Assembly: GCA_021157525.1 (NCBI GenBank)
Contig: JAGGWK010000078.1
Span: 1-42,279, forward strand
Source of the DNA: Candidatus Cloacimonadota bacterium
Lineage (GTDB): Bacteria; Cloacimonadota; Cloacimonadia; Cloacimonadales; TCS61
DNA: 42,279 nucleotides
Direction: 5' to 3'
Made by a program: the position numbers and the translations under genes. Shown here piece after piece: positions 10,101-18,095 of this stretch. Below the pieces are notes generated by a model. That model was not told the DNA's origin, searched no databases, and was given only the letters and a program-made list of their open reading frames with translations. Numbering within the stretch: the stretch's first letter is position 1; every line of letters begins with the position of its first letter.

Positions 10101-12194
10101 GAAGAACGGCAGGTACTGCTGAATGACTACACGGTTCAGGAGGGTGACACCCTTATCTTTAAATCCCCGGTGGGTGATGGGATAACCAAAGGAAAATTCA
10201 GAATTTATGATGATGATGACAGCCCCATTTCGGCAAATTTTTATTATCCCGAAACGATTTACGCCATCAACGACACCATCTCCATTACCAATGGCAATCT
10301 CTACAAAAATGGCTACACCATGCCCAACGCTACGTCAGATATTTACACCCGCAGAATCAAACTGTTTGCATCCGGCGATGATGGCGAAATTGTTGGAGAA
10401 ACCTATGTGACCGTTGGAAAAGGGAATGCGGCAAACATCGCTATCATTCCCGAACAGCCGACGGTGGCGGATTCCATCCAGATAGAAGCCGATATCTTTG
10501 ATGACGAAGGAGTGGCTGCTGTGGCATGCCAGGTGAAGGTGTGGAGCGTGTACGCCGATCCCTTCAATCCCGAACATACTCCATCGGGTATCTATACCAT
10601 TCCCATGACGCAGGTGGCAAATAATCGCTATCGCTTGCAGCAACCCATTTCCTCCGGGGCGCAAAACTACTCCAGCGGCTACAAATTGGAGATCGATTTC
10701 ACCATTACCGACGACCAGCAACAGGTGGAAACTACCACCTTCCGACGAATGATTCTCATCGAAGGCATCGACCTGACCCTGCAAAATCTGAACTTTGTAG
10801 AGCAGGATAATCAACCGGCAATCAAGGTGCTGGTAACCAATCTCGGCTCCGAGTCTGGCAGCGCCTGCATGCTGAAAGTGTACAACCAGGTGGGAGGTCA
10901 TACCCTTCTGGCACAAAAAGAAATCGCGCCACTTGGCACCTTCGAATCCCGCTGGGAAACCCTCATCATTCCGTTATTGAGCGGATCGGTGCAGTTCCAG
11001 GCCCTGGTGAATGACTCTGGCGAAAGCTTCCCGGAAATCAACCTTTACAATAACATCGTTACCGGCGTACATCAAGAAGTAAACCTGGTGTCCGCCGGCC
11101 TCGCAGCCTCCGCCTTCTCCAGTCTGGATGGTAACCTGGATGTGCAGATTCCCGCGGCAATCCTGCCTCAGGATGCAGTCTTTTCTCTGCAAAATATCGG
11201 GATGCAAACCCCGGTGAATCAGGAAGCGGTGAGCGGAATTATCCTGGCAGACAGCAGTCGCTCCGATGCGTATCAATTGAAGATTTACAACGAAGAGATG
11301 TTGGCCGATTCTACGGGATTGCTGCCAAACAACAACCGCATCGAGCTGACTTTTCACTACCATCCCACCGATTCCCTCACCCAGGTTGGCACCGATGCCT
11401 ATGCTGTTTATCGCTGGGAAGATGATTTTGATAAATGGATCTTTTACGGTGGCGAGGTGTACCCCGATGCCAAAACAGTGCGCTTCAATACCAACCGGCT
11501 GGGAACGTTTACCATCCTGAAAAATGCTGACGAAATCCCTCCCTACATCGACGCCAATGTGGAAGGCCAGGAATTCACCTACGGCGGGTACATCTCTCGC
11601 AACGGCATTATCTCGTTCCTCCTCTCAGACGCAAACGGTATCGACATGTTTAACAATAAGCTGCATCTTGCACTGGATGGTGAGACGGTGAGTGCAGAAG
11701 AGTATTCAATCTCCCTTTCTCAGGGAAATCTCACCAACATTCCCATCAAATATCAGTTGAACAATCTGGACAAAGGCAGCCACAAAATCAGTGTGGATTG
11801 CACCGATTGCAACGGAAATTATGCGGTGCGGGAAATCGATTTTGAGGTGAGCACCTCCTTCGATATTATCAATGTGGCCAACTACCCAAACCCCGTGAAG
11901 TCGAAAACCATCAAGGCGGTAAACGCCGGGCGAACCCGCTTTACCTACGTTCTTACCGATGATGCCGACGATGCAACGATAAAGGTGTACACTGTGAGCG
12001 GACGCCTGGTGAAGACCTTTAAGCATATTCCCTCCACCATCGGATATCATGAATTTCCCCGCACCGTAAGTGGCTGGGATTGTACTGATGAAGAGGGATT
12101 TAACCTGTCAAACGGTGTCTACTTTTACAAAATAACTGCCAAACGCGGCTCGAAGAAAATAGAAAAAATAAAAAAAATGGCGATCTTGAAGTAA
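7152..12194 (+). CDS. porU: PorU-like type IX secretion sortase, gingipain (C25) peptidase family
   Basis: A 1680-residue exported protein with signal peptide MLRKCLVLLSLALVVSVAALP. The ATG at 7152 has GGAG nine bases upstream; an in-frame TTG at 7137 includes that site and is rejected. The catalytic region resembles gingipain/PorU: His849 in FMGHGGGY and Cys882 in ASYSCFGSAF, 33 residues apart as I recall for RgpB and PorU. Other family blocks are VLLLGDG, SDNWFG, VSIGRI and GAIGHIGFTGFG. The end (from NVANYPNPVKSKT) is a FlgD-like sorting-tail domain. PorU cleaves the tails of type IX substrates at the outer membrane and attaches the proteins to the surface. The length is well above the roughly 1150-1300 of Bacteroidota PorU, with extra beta-sandwich domains after the protease. 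PorV follows directly. Function is inferred from motifs and context. Confidence 0.85.
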   Translation: MLRKCLVLLSLALVVSVAALPVTVVDQSESQLILRFELPEYHLEKVIFDGNEFQQIICADADYSSEPGYPQMPFFSASLGLPVDGDFRVTVQDVHTKDVSCGTIVPVSRMVEDGDDISTVVVPDPAAYRSRQLYPGKRIRKGTAAFLGDRHFNSININPFQYNARDGVLTVTTEMTLRVNIIGVENASRGYADGSNFIDAIGDDFFLNNRFSSLWRKPREKATQTASTRETTITRFQLVVDTEGVYKITRQDLEDAADADTSGVLLGFDWDTVDPRKLELTDYRGTVPLYFPGESDGQFDADDYFEFFGDRHYGDNEYTDDYTAENVYVLTVTDHLGSRLAVENGGLEVTDPGLFTVPESYQQTLHFEEQNLIDQLGIQTTYNPYFYKEDIYFWDRISAPDLATYSFNLEYPEDVDRRKFSVDCSLWGATYSLWYPGGPINLNAIDHYAIVRVNASRVDIHQWNGQREQRFTSENELSNNYLNNGENLLYVSLPGLPDAPYEQVLLDYFDLTYWRQYKTDSDYLRFTKPQNKPVGLFQFELENFSSPDISVYKRGSGIMENIQIEPFFEPNGAPFKVTFQDTVISPNAEYIAVTEAQKKKPLRIMLDVPSQLHGAMNQADYVIITIPEFVQDAGTQALRDIWQQQGKAVEVVSVQDIFDEFNGGVRSAEAIKDFISYAYNNWAEPRLTHVLLLGDGITDERDDSPNRSYNLIPFHKIWADKRGAIASDNWFGCIVGTDMVPDVSIGRINVWKASQLEDIAAKTIQYIEEPNYEDLWHSNITFAAGGNPSEGTFFAKQSERVRKNNIPSSFNATRVYCNTDDLPASYAGNTTTLISTINDGSIYVQFMGHGGGYVWADYNLLNKADVQTMNNENLPVVASYSCFGSAFNYPQSSCIGEELTLAPGKGAIGHIGFTGFGYANWIDDFAKYITEGMFRYGVESIGEIVTYAKAKFYTSSSSYAVKNALINGCAYLGDPMIHMLIPTEERQVLLNDYTVQEGDTLIFKSPVGDGITKGKFRIYDDDDSPISANFYYPETIYAINDTISITNGNLYKNGYTMPNATSDIYTRRIKLFASGDDGEIVGETYVTVGKGNAANIAIIPEQPTVADSIQIEADIFDDEGVAAVACQVKVWSVYADPFNPEHTPSGIYTIPMTQVANNRYRLQQPISSGAQNYSSGYKLEIDFTITDDQQQVETTTFRRMILIEGIDLTLQNLNFVEQDNQPAIKVLVTNLGSESGSACMLKVYNQVGGHTLLAQKEIAPLGTFESRWETLIIPLLSGSVQFQALVNDSGESFPEINLYNNIVTGVHQEVNLVSAGLAASAFSSLDGNLDVQIPAAILPQDAVFSLQNIGMQTPVNQEAVSGIILADSSRSDAYQLKIYNEEMLADSTGLLPNNNRIELTFHYHPTDSLTQVGTDAYAVYRWEDDFDKWIFYGGEVYPDAKTVRFNTNRLGTFTILKNADEIPPYIDANVEGQEFTYGGYISRNGIISFLLSDANGIDMFNNKLHLALDGETVSAEEYSISLSQGNLTNIPIKYQLNNLDKGSHKISVDCTDCNGNYAVREIDFEVSTSFDIINVANYPNPVKSKTIKAVNAGRTRFTYVLTDDADDATIKVYTVSGRLVKTFKHIPSTIGYHEFPRTVSGWDCTDEEGFNLSNGVYFYKITAKRGSKKIEKIKKMAILK

Positions 12195-12195
12195 T

Positions 12196-13224
12196 ATGAA
12201 AAAAATCATAATCAGCTTTTTCTTTCTGGTTCTCCTTTTACAGGTTTGGGCAGGACGCTACGCCGGTGATTTTATTGCCATCGGTAGTGGTGTGCGGCCT
12301 ATCGGGATGGGTGGGGCATTTGCCGCTATCGCAGATGAAAGCTCCGCAATTCATTGGAATCCCGCAGGCATAGCGCAGTTGCGAGACCCTCAGGTGATGC
12401 TGACCCGCGCCTTTCTCTATGAAGGTCTTGCATCCTACGACAACATCACCTACTGCCAGCCCCTGCCCAATGATGTGACTATCGGCTTTGGCTGGACGCG
12501 ACTCACCATCGATAACATCCCGGTGTTCAATGAAGAACATCTGGTGGGTACAGTGGATCAGCGAGCTGCATTTCCATGGCTCAACCTCACTGCCATCCCG
12601 GATGATAAATTTACCAGCACCGATGATCTGTTTCAATTTGCCTTTGCCAAACATCTGCACAAAGACATCGATATCGGATGGCTCTTCTTTGAAATTCCGG
12701 TGGATATGTATTTTGGCAGCAGCATGAAATACATCAAACGAACTCTGTATAAAAATGTGGGAGATGGCACCGGATTCGATTTTTCCCTCTTAGGCCGCAC
12801 CAATCTGGGGATGCTGGTGGATGTGGACTGGTTGGGCGATATAGCCGTGGGTGTTAATTTTCAGAATGTGGGGAACACGTCGATTACCTGGGATGTGGCT
12901 TCGGAACATACCGATGATATTTTGCAAAATACAAAACTCGGCGTGATGGTTGAGCAACCGATTCCTGCGATTAAATCGACCCTTATTCTGAGCTCAGACT
13001 TTGAATATGTTTACAATGGCACCGATCGTTTTGGTTGCGAATTTGACTATCAAGGGAAGGTTCAGGCCCGCTGCGGCTATGTAAATAATCAATATTTTGA
13101 TGACAATGGGGATGAAGTTTCCGCAGGCCTTTCGGTGCGGATTTATCGTGTTCTCGTGGATTATGCCTTTGTCACAAATACCTTGGGCAACACCAATCGG
13201 GTTGGATTGCGTGTGAGCTTCTAA
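12196..13224 (+). CDS. porV: PorV/PorQ-family outer membrane beta-barrel protein
   Basis: 342 residues with signal peptide MKKIIISFFFLVLLLQVWAG and the family opening GRYAGDFIAIGSGVRPIGMGGAFAAIADESSAIHWNPAG, written here in one frame across residues 20-58. The rest alternates polar and hydrophobic residues as in a FadL-like barrel and ends in a strand closing with Phe (RVGLRVSF). PorV is the outer membrane partner that hands type IX substrates to PorU. In Porphyromonas gingivalis the two genes are also adjacent, which supports PorV over PorQ. It starts one base after the porU stop, so the two are co-translated. Confidence 0.82.
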   Translation: MKKIIISFFFLVLLLQVWAGRYAGDFIAIGSGVRPIGMGGAFAAIADESSAIHWNPAGIAQLRDPQVMLTRAFLYEGLASYDNITYCQPLPNDVTIGFGWTRLTIDNIPVFNEEHLVGTVDQRAAFPWLNLTAIPDDKFTSTDDLFQFAFAKHLHKDIDIGWLFFEIPVDMYFGSSMKYIKRTLYKNVGDGTGFDFSLLGRTNLGMLVDVDWLGDIAVGVNFQNVGNTSITWDVASEHTDDILQNTKLGVMVEQPIPAIKSTLILSSDFEYVYNGTDRFGCEFDYQGKVQARCGYVNNQYFDDNGDEVSAGLSVRIYRVLVDYAFVTNTLGNTNRVGLRVSF

Positions 13225-13240
13225 CCCAAAGGAAGATGAT

Positions 13241-14101
13241 ATGAAAGTAATATGGATTTTTCTCAGTCTGGCCGTTTTGCTTTTTGCTGGATGCTCAGGC
13301 GATAGTCCCAGCGAAGCTGATACTACTCCACCATCCCAACCCCACATGATTCATCATCTGGGCGATACTGGCGATATGGTGAATATGGGTACCTTCATAG
13401 ATACTATAAACTACTACAATACCAATGATCCCGATTTGGAAAATAACGGTATTGATGCATTGAGTGATAACAACTGGATTCAGTTGCAATGGAGCGTTAT
13501 CCTGGATGACGATGTGGATTATCTGGAAATATTCCGGTTCAATCTCAGCGATTATCAGGCCTACGAGCAGTATCTGCAAGCCAATGGTGAGGAATACGAT
13601 TTTGCGACGAAAATAGATTCTATTGCATCCCCCACCCAAACCCGCTATGTGGATCACTTCAGCTCACTTTCAGGGACGTCCCTCGCCACCACGTGGTTTT
13701 ATTACATCAAGGCCGTGGATGTTGCGGGAAACTGGGCAAAGTCTGATACTGTAGGGTACAAACTCACGGAGAAATTGGTAACCCTCGAGCCCTATCCCTA
13801 TGAGATAGTCAATAGCCTGGATAACGTTACTTTTCAGTGGAATCTGGATGGAAGCGGTTCTGTTGCCGCCTATCGTCTGCTCCTTTTTGATCAGTATCAT
13901 CACCTGTTGTGGTGCTACACACCTCTGGATCTGGAGTACCCCATAAAAGAGTATGATGGTCCATCCTATACCGAGGAAACCTATTTCTGGCGAATTGATG
14001 CCTTTGGAGCGGGTCCCGAAATTATAACGTTGTTTAACAAAACCTATCAGGTTTACTCTGGCTCAGAATCTCATGAAACTGAATTTTCTGTGATGCCATA
14101 A
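13241..14101 (+). CDS. Lipoprotein with fibronectin III-like repeats, unknown function
   Basis: 286 residues with signal MKVIWIFLSLAVLLFAGC and lipobox FAGC, so a lipid-anchored envelope protein. GGAAG lies five bases before the ATG. After a Ser/Thr/Pro linker (DSPSEADTTPPSQP) the body looks like two beta-sandwich units: the first from WIQLQWSVILDDDVDYLEIFR to FYYIKAVDVAGNWAKSD, the second from YEIVNSLDNVTFQWNLDG to YFWRIDAFG. These resemble fibronectin type III domains. It sits 16 bases after porV and before the SLBB gene. It may be an accessory of the secretion or polysaccharide machinery, but that is only neighbourhood inference. Confidence 0.8.
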   Translation: MKVIWIFLSLAVLLFAGCSGDSPSEADTTPPSQPHMIHHLGDTGDMVNMGTFIDTINYYNTNDPDLENNGIDALSDNNWIQLQWSVILDDDVDYLEIFRFNLSDYQAYEQYLQANGEEYDFATKIDSIASPTQTRYVDHFSSLSGTSLATTWFYYIKAVDVAGNWAKSDTVGYKLTEKLVTLEPYPYEIVNSLDNVTFQWNLDGSGSVAAYRLLLFDQYHHLLWCYTPLDLEYPIKEYDGPSYTEETYFWRIDAFGAGPEIITLFNKTYQVYSGSESHETEFSVMP

Positions 14102-14106
14102 AGTGC

Positions 14107-14136
14107 TTGACGCCAGGTAGCCTCACGAAATATGTG
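14107..14136 (+). promoter_or_regulatory. Possible promoter before the SLBB-Wzc genes
   Basis: TTGACG (14107-14112) and TATGTG (14131-14136) are separated by 18 bases and end 22 bases before the ATG of the SLBB gene, leaving room for the AGGAG site. This would let the SLBB and kinase genes be read separately from porU-porV. Sequence resemblance only; the sigma-factor preference of this organism is unknown. Confidence 0.4.
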
Positions 14137-14158
14137 CAAAATCCCAAAAGGAGAAGAT

Positions 14159-14674
14159 ATGAAACGAATTGCCCTGATTTTATCTGTTCTTTTATTGGCA
14201 GGACAGGTGGTATTTGGCGAGACACCGGATGCTGCATCCAGTGTTGCGCCCACCATGACCTCCCCCGGATCTTTTAATAATGGCTCGGTATATCTCTATT
14301 CCGGAACCCTTTCCGGTTCTGAGCAGCTGAAGATTATCACCTACATCTGGGGACAAGTGCAAAAACCAGGACTCTATGTTGTTCCTGATGATACCGATTT
14401 ACTCACGCTGCTTTCGTCGGCAGGAGGGCCTACCGAAGATGCTAAGCTGTCGAAAGTCCGCATCATCCGTCCCACCGAAGATGGTGAGAAGATCATCTGG
14501 GTAAATCTGAAGAAGTACATGGAAACGGGAGACAGTCAGCTGATCCCTCAGATGAAACCGGGAGATACGGTAATTGTTTCCGGATCGATTTTTTATGCTT
14601 TCACCCGTACGGCAGATTTCTTATCGAAAGTGGCATCGGTCATTAGTGTGTATATATTAATTAACAACATATAG
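14159..14674 (+). CDS. SLBB-domain polysaccharide export-type protein
   Basis: 171 residues starting with signal peptide MKRIALILSVLLLAGQVVFG. The ATG at 14159 has AGGAG five bases upstream; a longer frame from 14132 would bury the signal peptide and is rejected. Residues 60-140 form one SLBB (beta-grasp) domain: YIWGQVQKPGLYVVP, LLTLLSSAGGPTEDA, VRIIRP, MKPGDTVIVSG. The N-terminal Poly_export domain of Wza-like proteins is missing. A hydrophobic C-terminal stretch VASVISVYILI could be a membrane helix. Immediately upstream of the Wzc-like kinase, it is likely the periplasmic or outer-membrane partner in polysaccharide export, but too short to form a full Wza channel. Confidence 0.83.
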   Translation: MKRIALILSVLLLAGQVVFGETPDAASSVAPTMTSPGSFNNGSVYLYSGTLSGSEQLKIITYIWGQVQKPGLYVVPDDTDLLTLLSSAGGPTEDAKLSKVRIIRPTEDGEKIIWVNLKKYMETGDSQLIPQMKPGDTVIVSGSIFYAFTRTADFLSKVASVISVYILINNI

Positions 14675-14686
14675 CTGAGGTAGTAG

Positions 14687-16984
14687 ATGGATCAGAATTA
14701 TCAAGAAACCTATGACGAGCAGGAAATAAAACTCAGTGATTATCTGCATATAATTCAGCGATTTAAATGGCTGTCTCTAACGATATTTGTGTTGGTTTTC
14801 CTGGCTGCGGTTATTTATACGTATCGTGCACCCCGTATCTATCAGGCCTCGGCCAAGATATTACTGGAAACCAGCAAATCCACCGATTTCCTTTTTTCAC
14901 CTATGGGCAATCAGGGTACCTCGATAAACAACAATATTCAGATAATCCAGAGTACTCCTGTGATGAAGATTGCTCATGAAATTATGGAGAATGATGTCTA
15001 TTATTCTACGTTTCCCATAAACGGAACCGAAGAAGAACCGGTGAACCCGATTGGATACCTGAAGAGCAGAATCTCCATAGATAATGAGCGGGAAACCGAC
15101 ATTCTTGCCATCAGCTATGAATCCACCAATCCCCGGGAAGCTCAGGCAATGGCTAACGCAACAGCCTACGCTCTTATTCAGGATGACACCAATAACGCCC
15201 GGACGGAATTTCGTAAAACCCGGGAATTTCTGGAAAACCAGCTGGATGAAAAAGAGCGGTTACTCCGATTGGCTGAAGAAGACTTGCGGGCCTACAAAAT
15301 CGATAACAAAATCTCCATACTTTCTGAAGAAACAACGAAGCTCATCGAGCAGTCGTCCGAACTGGAAAAACTGCTGGCTGAAGCTCAGACGGATTATGCG
15401 GTGGCATCTAATCATCTGGCCTTTTTGAAAAAAGAACTTACCAGGCAAGACACACTTCTGTCTGATGTGAATGCCGTATTGACCACGCCACTGCTGGAAC
15501 AGCTCCGTCAGGAGATTGTGCAAAATCAGACACGGTATGTCAATTTGCTCACCAAATCCGATTACCCGCCAGACCATCCCGAGCTAGTGAATCTTAATCG
15601 CTCGATAGAGAGTGCAAAGAAGCAACTGAATACAGAAATCCAGCGCGTTATTCTGGTAAAAGCCGGTACCACCGATCCATTGGTGTATCGCAGTGACCTG
15701 ATAGCGAAAATATCTCAGGGAGCAATCGAAGAGAATATTAGCCACTCCAAAGTAACCAGTTTGGAAATGGCTGTTGATGAGTACAACAAGAAGATGGCTG
15801 TATTGCCAGATACCGAGATTCAGTTAGCTCGTTTACAACGGAATTTCAGGATTAATGAGAAAATCTACTCCATGTTAATGGAAAAATATGAAGATGCAAA
15901 GATCGCTGAGAAATCCAAGATCGGTAATGTTCGTATCATAGAAGAAGCCAATATACCAGGTCGCCCAATTAAGCCCAATAAAAAGATGAACTATCTTATC
16001 GGATTGGTACTTGGCTTGGGTTTGGGATTCGGAGCGGCATTGCTCATACATTCTCTGGATACAAAATTACGCACGTTTGACGATGTGAAGCAGAATGTGA
16101 CGATGAAGGTACTCGGAACGATACCCTTCATTCATGTGTTTGACGCAGACATCGAAACGATAGAAAAGCAATTAAATGCCGAAAAAGATCCCCAAATTAA
16201 AGGGAAAATAAAAGACCATCTGCAGTATGTGCAGTCGCGACTGATCTCTTCTTACGCTCCCAAAGCCTCGGCTTCGGAAGCCTTCAGAACGTTGCGTACC
16301 AGTATCGTTGCCGTAAGAAAATCCGGTGGTTCACAAACAATTCTTGTCACCAGCTCAGGTCCAGGAGAAGGGAAATCGACGATCCTCTCCAATCTGGCTA
16401 TCACATTGGCTCAGATGGATTCCCGCGTTATTGTTGTGGATCTTGACCTCCGCCGTCCTGTGTTACACAGTTTCTTTGGCTATGATAAAGAGAACGGTAT
16501 CAGCGATTTCCTGATGGACCGTTCTATGGAATTAGAACCACTGATTCGTAAAACCACAATTCCGAATCTGGACCTCATTACCAGCGGGCTGATACCTCCA
16601 AACCCGTCCGAATTGCTCGCATCATCCAGACTGGATGAAATGATAACTCTACTGAAACAGCACTATGACTATATCCTGTTGGATGCGCCTCCCGTGATCG
16701 CGGTTACCGACGCCCTCATTCTCAGCGCAAAAGTGGATATCCGGACTTTGGTGATTCGTATAAATCAGGCTGACAAGGCAGCGGTGAAACGGGCTGAAGA
16801 ATTGTTAGACAACATCAGCATCGATATCGATGGCTGTATTGTAAACGGGGTCATTCCTCAGAAATACTACAGTGCAAGTGAATACTACTATTACTATTAC
16901 TATTACTACTACAATGAAGGCTCAAAGAATAAACGCAGAAAAAAATCTGAGCAAAAAAGCTATATCAACAACAGCAAACGCTAA
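14687..16984 (+). CDS. wzc: Wzc-like polysaccharide copolymerase with bacterial tyrosine kinase domain
   Basis: 765 residues. The N-terminal Wzz-type chain-length domain starts at KLSDYLHIIQRFKWL, with membrane helix LSLTIFVLVFLAAVIYTY. A long coiled coil (about 160-420) follows, then a second helix LIGLVLGLGLGFGAALLI. The cytoplasmic BY-kinase domain has Walker A SSGPGEGKS (from residue 556), Walker A' VVDLDLRRP and Walker B LLDAPP (from 664). The tail holds ten consecutive Tyr (733-742) and a basic end, KNKRRKK. Such kinases phosphorylate their own tyrosine clusters to control assembly and export of capsule or exopolysaccharide. The upstream SLBB gene is the likely partner, 12 bases away. 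No glycosyltransferases lie in the window, so the polymer is unknown. Confidence 0.93.
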   Translation: MDQNYQETYDEQEIKLSDYLHIIQRFKWLSLTIFVLVFLAAVIYTYRAPRIYQASAKILLETSKSTDFLFSPMGNQGTSINNNIQIIQSTPVMKIAHEIMENDVYYSTFPINGTEEEPVNPIGYLKSRISIDNERETDILAISYESTNPREAQAMANATAYALIQDDTNNARTEFRKTREFLENQLDEKERLLRLAEEDLRAYKIDNKISILSEETTKLIEQSSELEKLLAEAQTDYAVASNHLAFLKKELTRQDTLLSDVNAVLTTPLLEQLRQEIVQNQTRYVNLLTKSDYPPDHPELVNLNRSIESAKKQLNTEIQRVILVKAGTTDPLVYRSDLIAKISQGAIEENISHSKVTSLEMAVDEYNKKMAVLPDTEIQLARLQRNFRINEKIYSMLMEKYEDAKIAEKSKIGNVRIIEEANIPGRPIKPNKKMNYLIGLVLGLGLGFGAALLIHSLDTKLRTFDDVKQNVTMKVLGTIPFIHVFDADIETIEKQLNAEKDPQIKGKIKDHLQYVQSRLISSYAPKASASEAFRTLRTSIVAVRKSGGSQTILVTSSGPGEGKSTILSNLAITLAQMDSRVIVVDLDLRRPVLHSFFGYDKENGISDFLMDRSMELEPLIRKTTIPNLDLITSGLIPPNPSELLASSRLDEMITLLKQHYDYILLDAPPVIAVTDALILSAKVDIRTLVIRINQADKAAVKRAEELLDNISIDIDGCIVNGVIPQKYYSASEYYYYYYYYYYNEGSKNKRRKKSEQKSYINNSKR
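16883..16912 (+). repeat. TAC/TAT codon repeat encoding ten tyrosines
   Basis: Ten consecutive Tyr codons (TAC and TAT mixed) near the 3' end of the tyrosine-kinase gene. The tract is a trinucleotide-like repeat that could expand or contract without shifting the kinase frame, changing the number of autophosphorylation sites. It ends two bases before the likely ispE start codon. Confidence 0.85.
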
Positions 16985-17789
16985 GATTAATCTCTTTTTA
17001 GATGTTTTAGGAAAACGTCCGGATGGATATCATTCCATTCGGACTATTTTTGCTGAAATTGATCTCCATGATCAACTAAATTATACTTTGACAAAAAATC
17101 GGGACATCAGGATTTTGGCCAACAGAGACTTTGTAAATACAGAGGATAATTTAATTTACAAAGTCGCGTTCTTTATACAACAGCAATATAACGTGAAATA
17201 TGGTGTATCGATAGAACTTACGAAACGGATTCCTGTTGCCGCCGGTTTGGGTGGTGGATCCAGTGATGCAGCAGCAACCATCAAAGCGGTTTCTGCCCTG
17301 TGGAGGCTCGATTTGTCTCAGGATGCAATGCATGAAATTGCTTCCCGTTTTGGGAGCGATATCAACTTCTTTCTGGATGGAGGTACTTCCCTGGGTGTGG
17401 GCCGCGGCGAGAAGCTGAGTCCTCAGGATGACCTGGATGTATCCCATATCTTCTTGGTCAACCCCGGCTTTGGCATCCCCAGTGGAGAGGCCTACGGCAT
17501 GGTGGAAGACATGCATCCTGAAGAAAGATGGAAAAACCTGCTACAGACTCATGATATGCGCTATGCATTTAACAGGTTGCAAATAGGGATTTGTAAAGCG
17601 TACCCGGAAATTATGACCATTATCCGCCATTTGGAGAATAATGGAGCAGAAAAAGCTATTTTATCGGGTAGTGGACCTACCATTATTGGTTTTTGCCCCG
17701 ATAGGGCTACCGCAGAAAGTCTTTCCGAGTTCTATTCCAATCAAGGCTATTGGAACTACATAACAAAGACAAAAAGGAGAACAAGATGA
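16914..17789 (+). CDS. ispE: 4-diphosphocytidyl-2-C-methyl-D-erythritol kinase
   Basis: GHMP-family kinase that phosphorylates CDP-methylerythritol with ATP in the non-mevalonate route to isoprenoids. From the ATG at 16914 it is 291 residues, close to the usual 280-300. Motifs: NAKINLFLDVLGKRPDGYHSI at the N-terminus, the ATP loop VAAGLGGGSSDAAA, and ILSGSGPTIIGF near the end. The frame is open upstream with GTG codons at 16872 and 16878, but those would translate the kinase's repeat as a Thr/Ile stretch unlike the family. There is no clear Shine-Dalgarno at any candidate, so coupling to the kinase gene, which it overlaps by 71 bases, is likely. It overlaps spoVG by 4 bases. The enzyme is sure; the exact start is not. 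Confidence 0.93.
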   Translation: MKAQRINAEKNLSKKAISTTANAKINLFLDVLGKRPDGYHSIRTIFAEIDLHDQLNYTLTKNRDIRILANRDFVNTEDNLIYKVAFFIQQQYNVKYGVSIELTKRIPVAAGLGGGSSDAAATIKAVSALWRLDLSQDAMHEIASRFGSDINFFLDGGTSLGVGRGEKLSPQDDLDVSHIFLVNPGFGIPSGEAYGMVEDMHPEERWKNLLQTHDMRYAFNRLQIGICKAYPEIMTIIRHLENNGAEKAILSGSGPTIIGFCPDRATAESLSEFYSNQGYWNYITKTKRRTR

Positions 17790-18076
17790 ACATTACTGAT
17801 GTTAAGGTTTTTATCAGGGAAAGTAACCAACTAAAAGCTTTTGTTAACATTGTGATTGACGACGCATTCATCATCCGCAACATCAAAGTTATCGAAGGAC
17901 AGAATGGATTGTTTGTAGCCATGCCAAGTCGCCGGGTAAGCAATGGTGAGTATCGAGACATTGCTCATCCCATAAATACCGATACTCGGAACACGGTAGA
18001 AAAAATCATCATCGAAAAATACAAAGAAACGTTGCAGGAAGCGTTGAGCGCTGCCGAATCAACGGTAGAACCGTAA
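17786..18076 (+). CDS. spoVG: SpoVG-family regulator
   Basis: 96 residues starting MNITDVKVF, with AGGAGA five bases before the ATG at 17786. Conserved blocks include AFVNIVIDDAFIIRNIKVI, GLFVAMPSRR, YRDIAHPIN and a C-terminal helix IIIEKYKETLQEAL. SpoVG proteins bind nucleic acid and act as pleiotropic regulators in Firmicutes. In a non-sporulating Gram-negative the role is unknown. The ispE-spoVG-prs order here resembles that of Firmicutes. Confidence 0.95.
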   Translation: MNITDVKVFIRESNQLKAFVNIVIDDAFIIRNIKVIEGQNGLFVAMPSRRVSNGEYRDIAHPINTDTRNTVEKIIIEKYKETLQEALSAAESTVEP

Positions 18077-18095
18077 GGGGTGAAGCAGTAAACAA

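Noticed and set aside
16872-16913. GTG starts at 16872 and 16878 for ispE
   Set aside because: They would add a Thr/Ile-rich stretch translated from the tyrosine repeat, unlike any IspE N-terminus.
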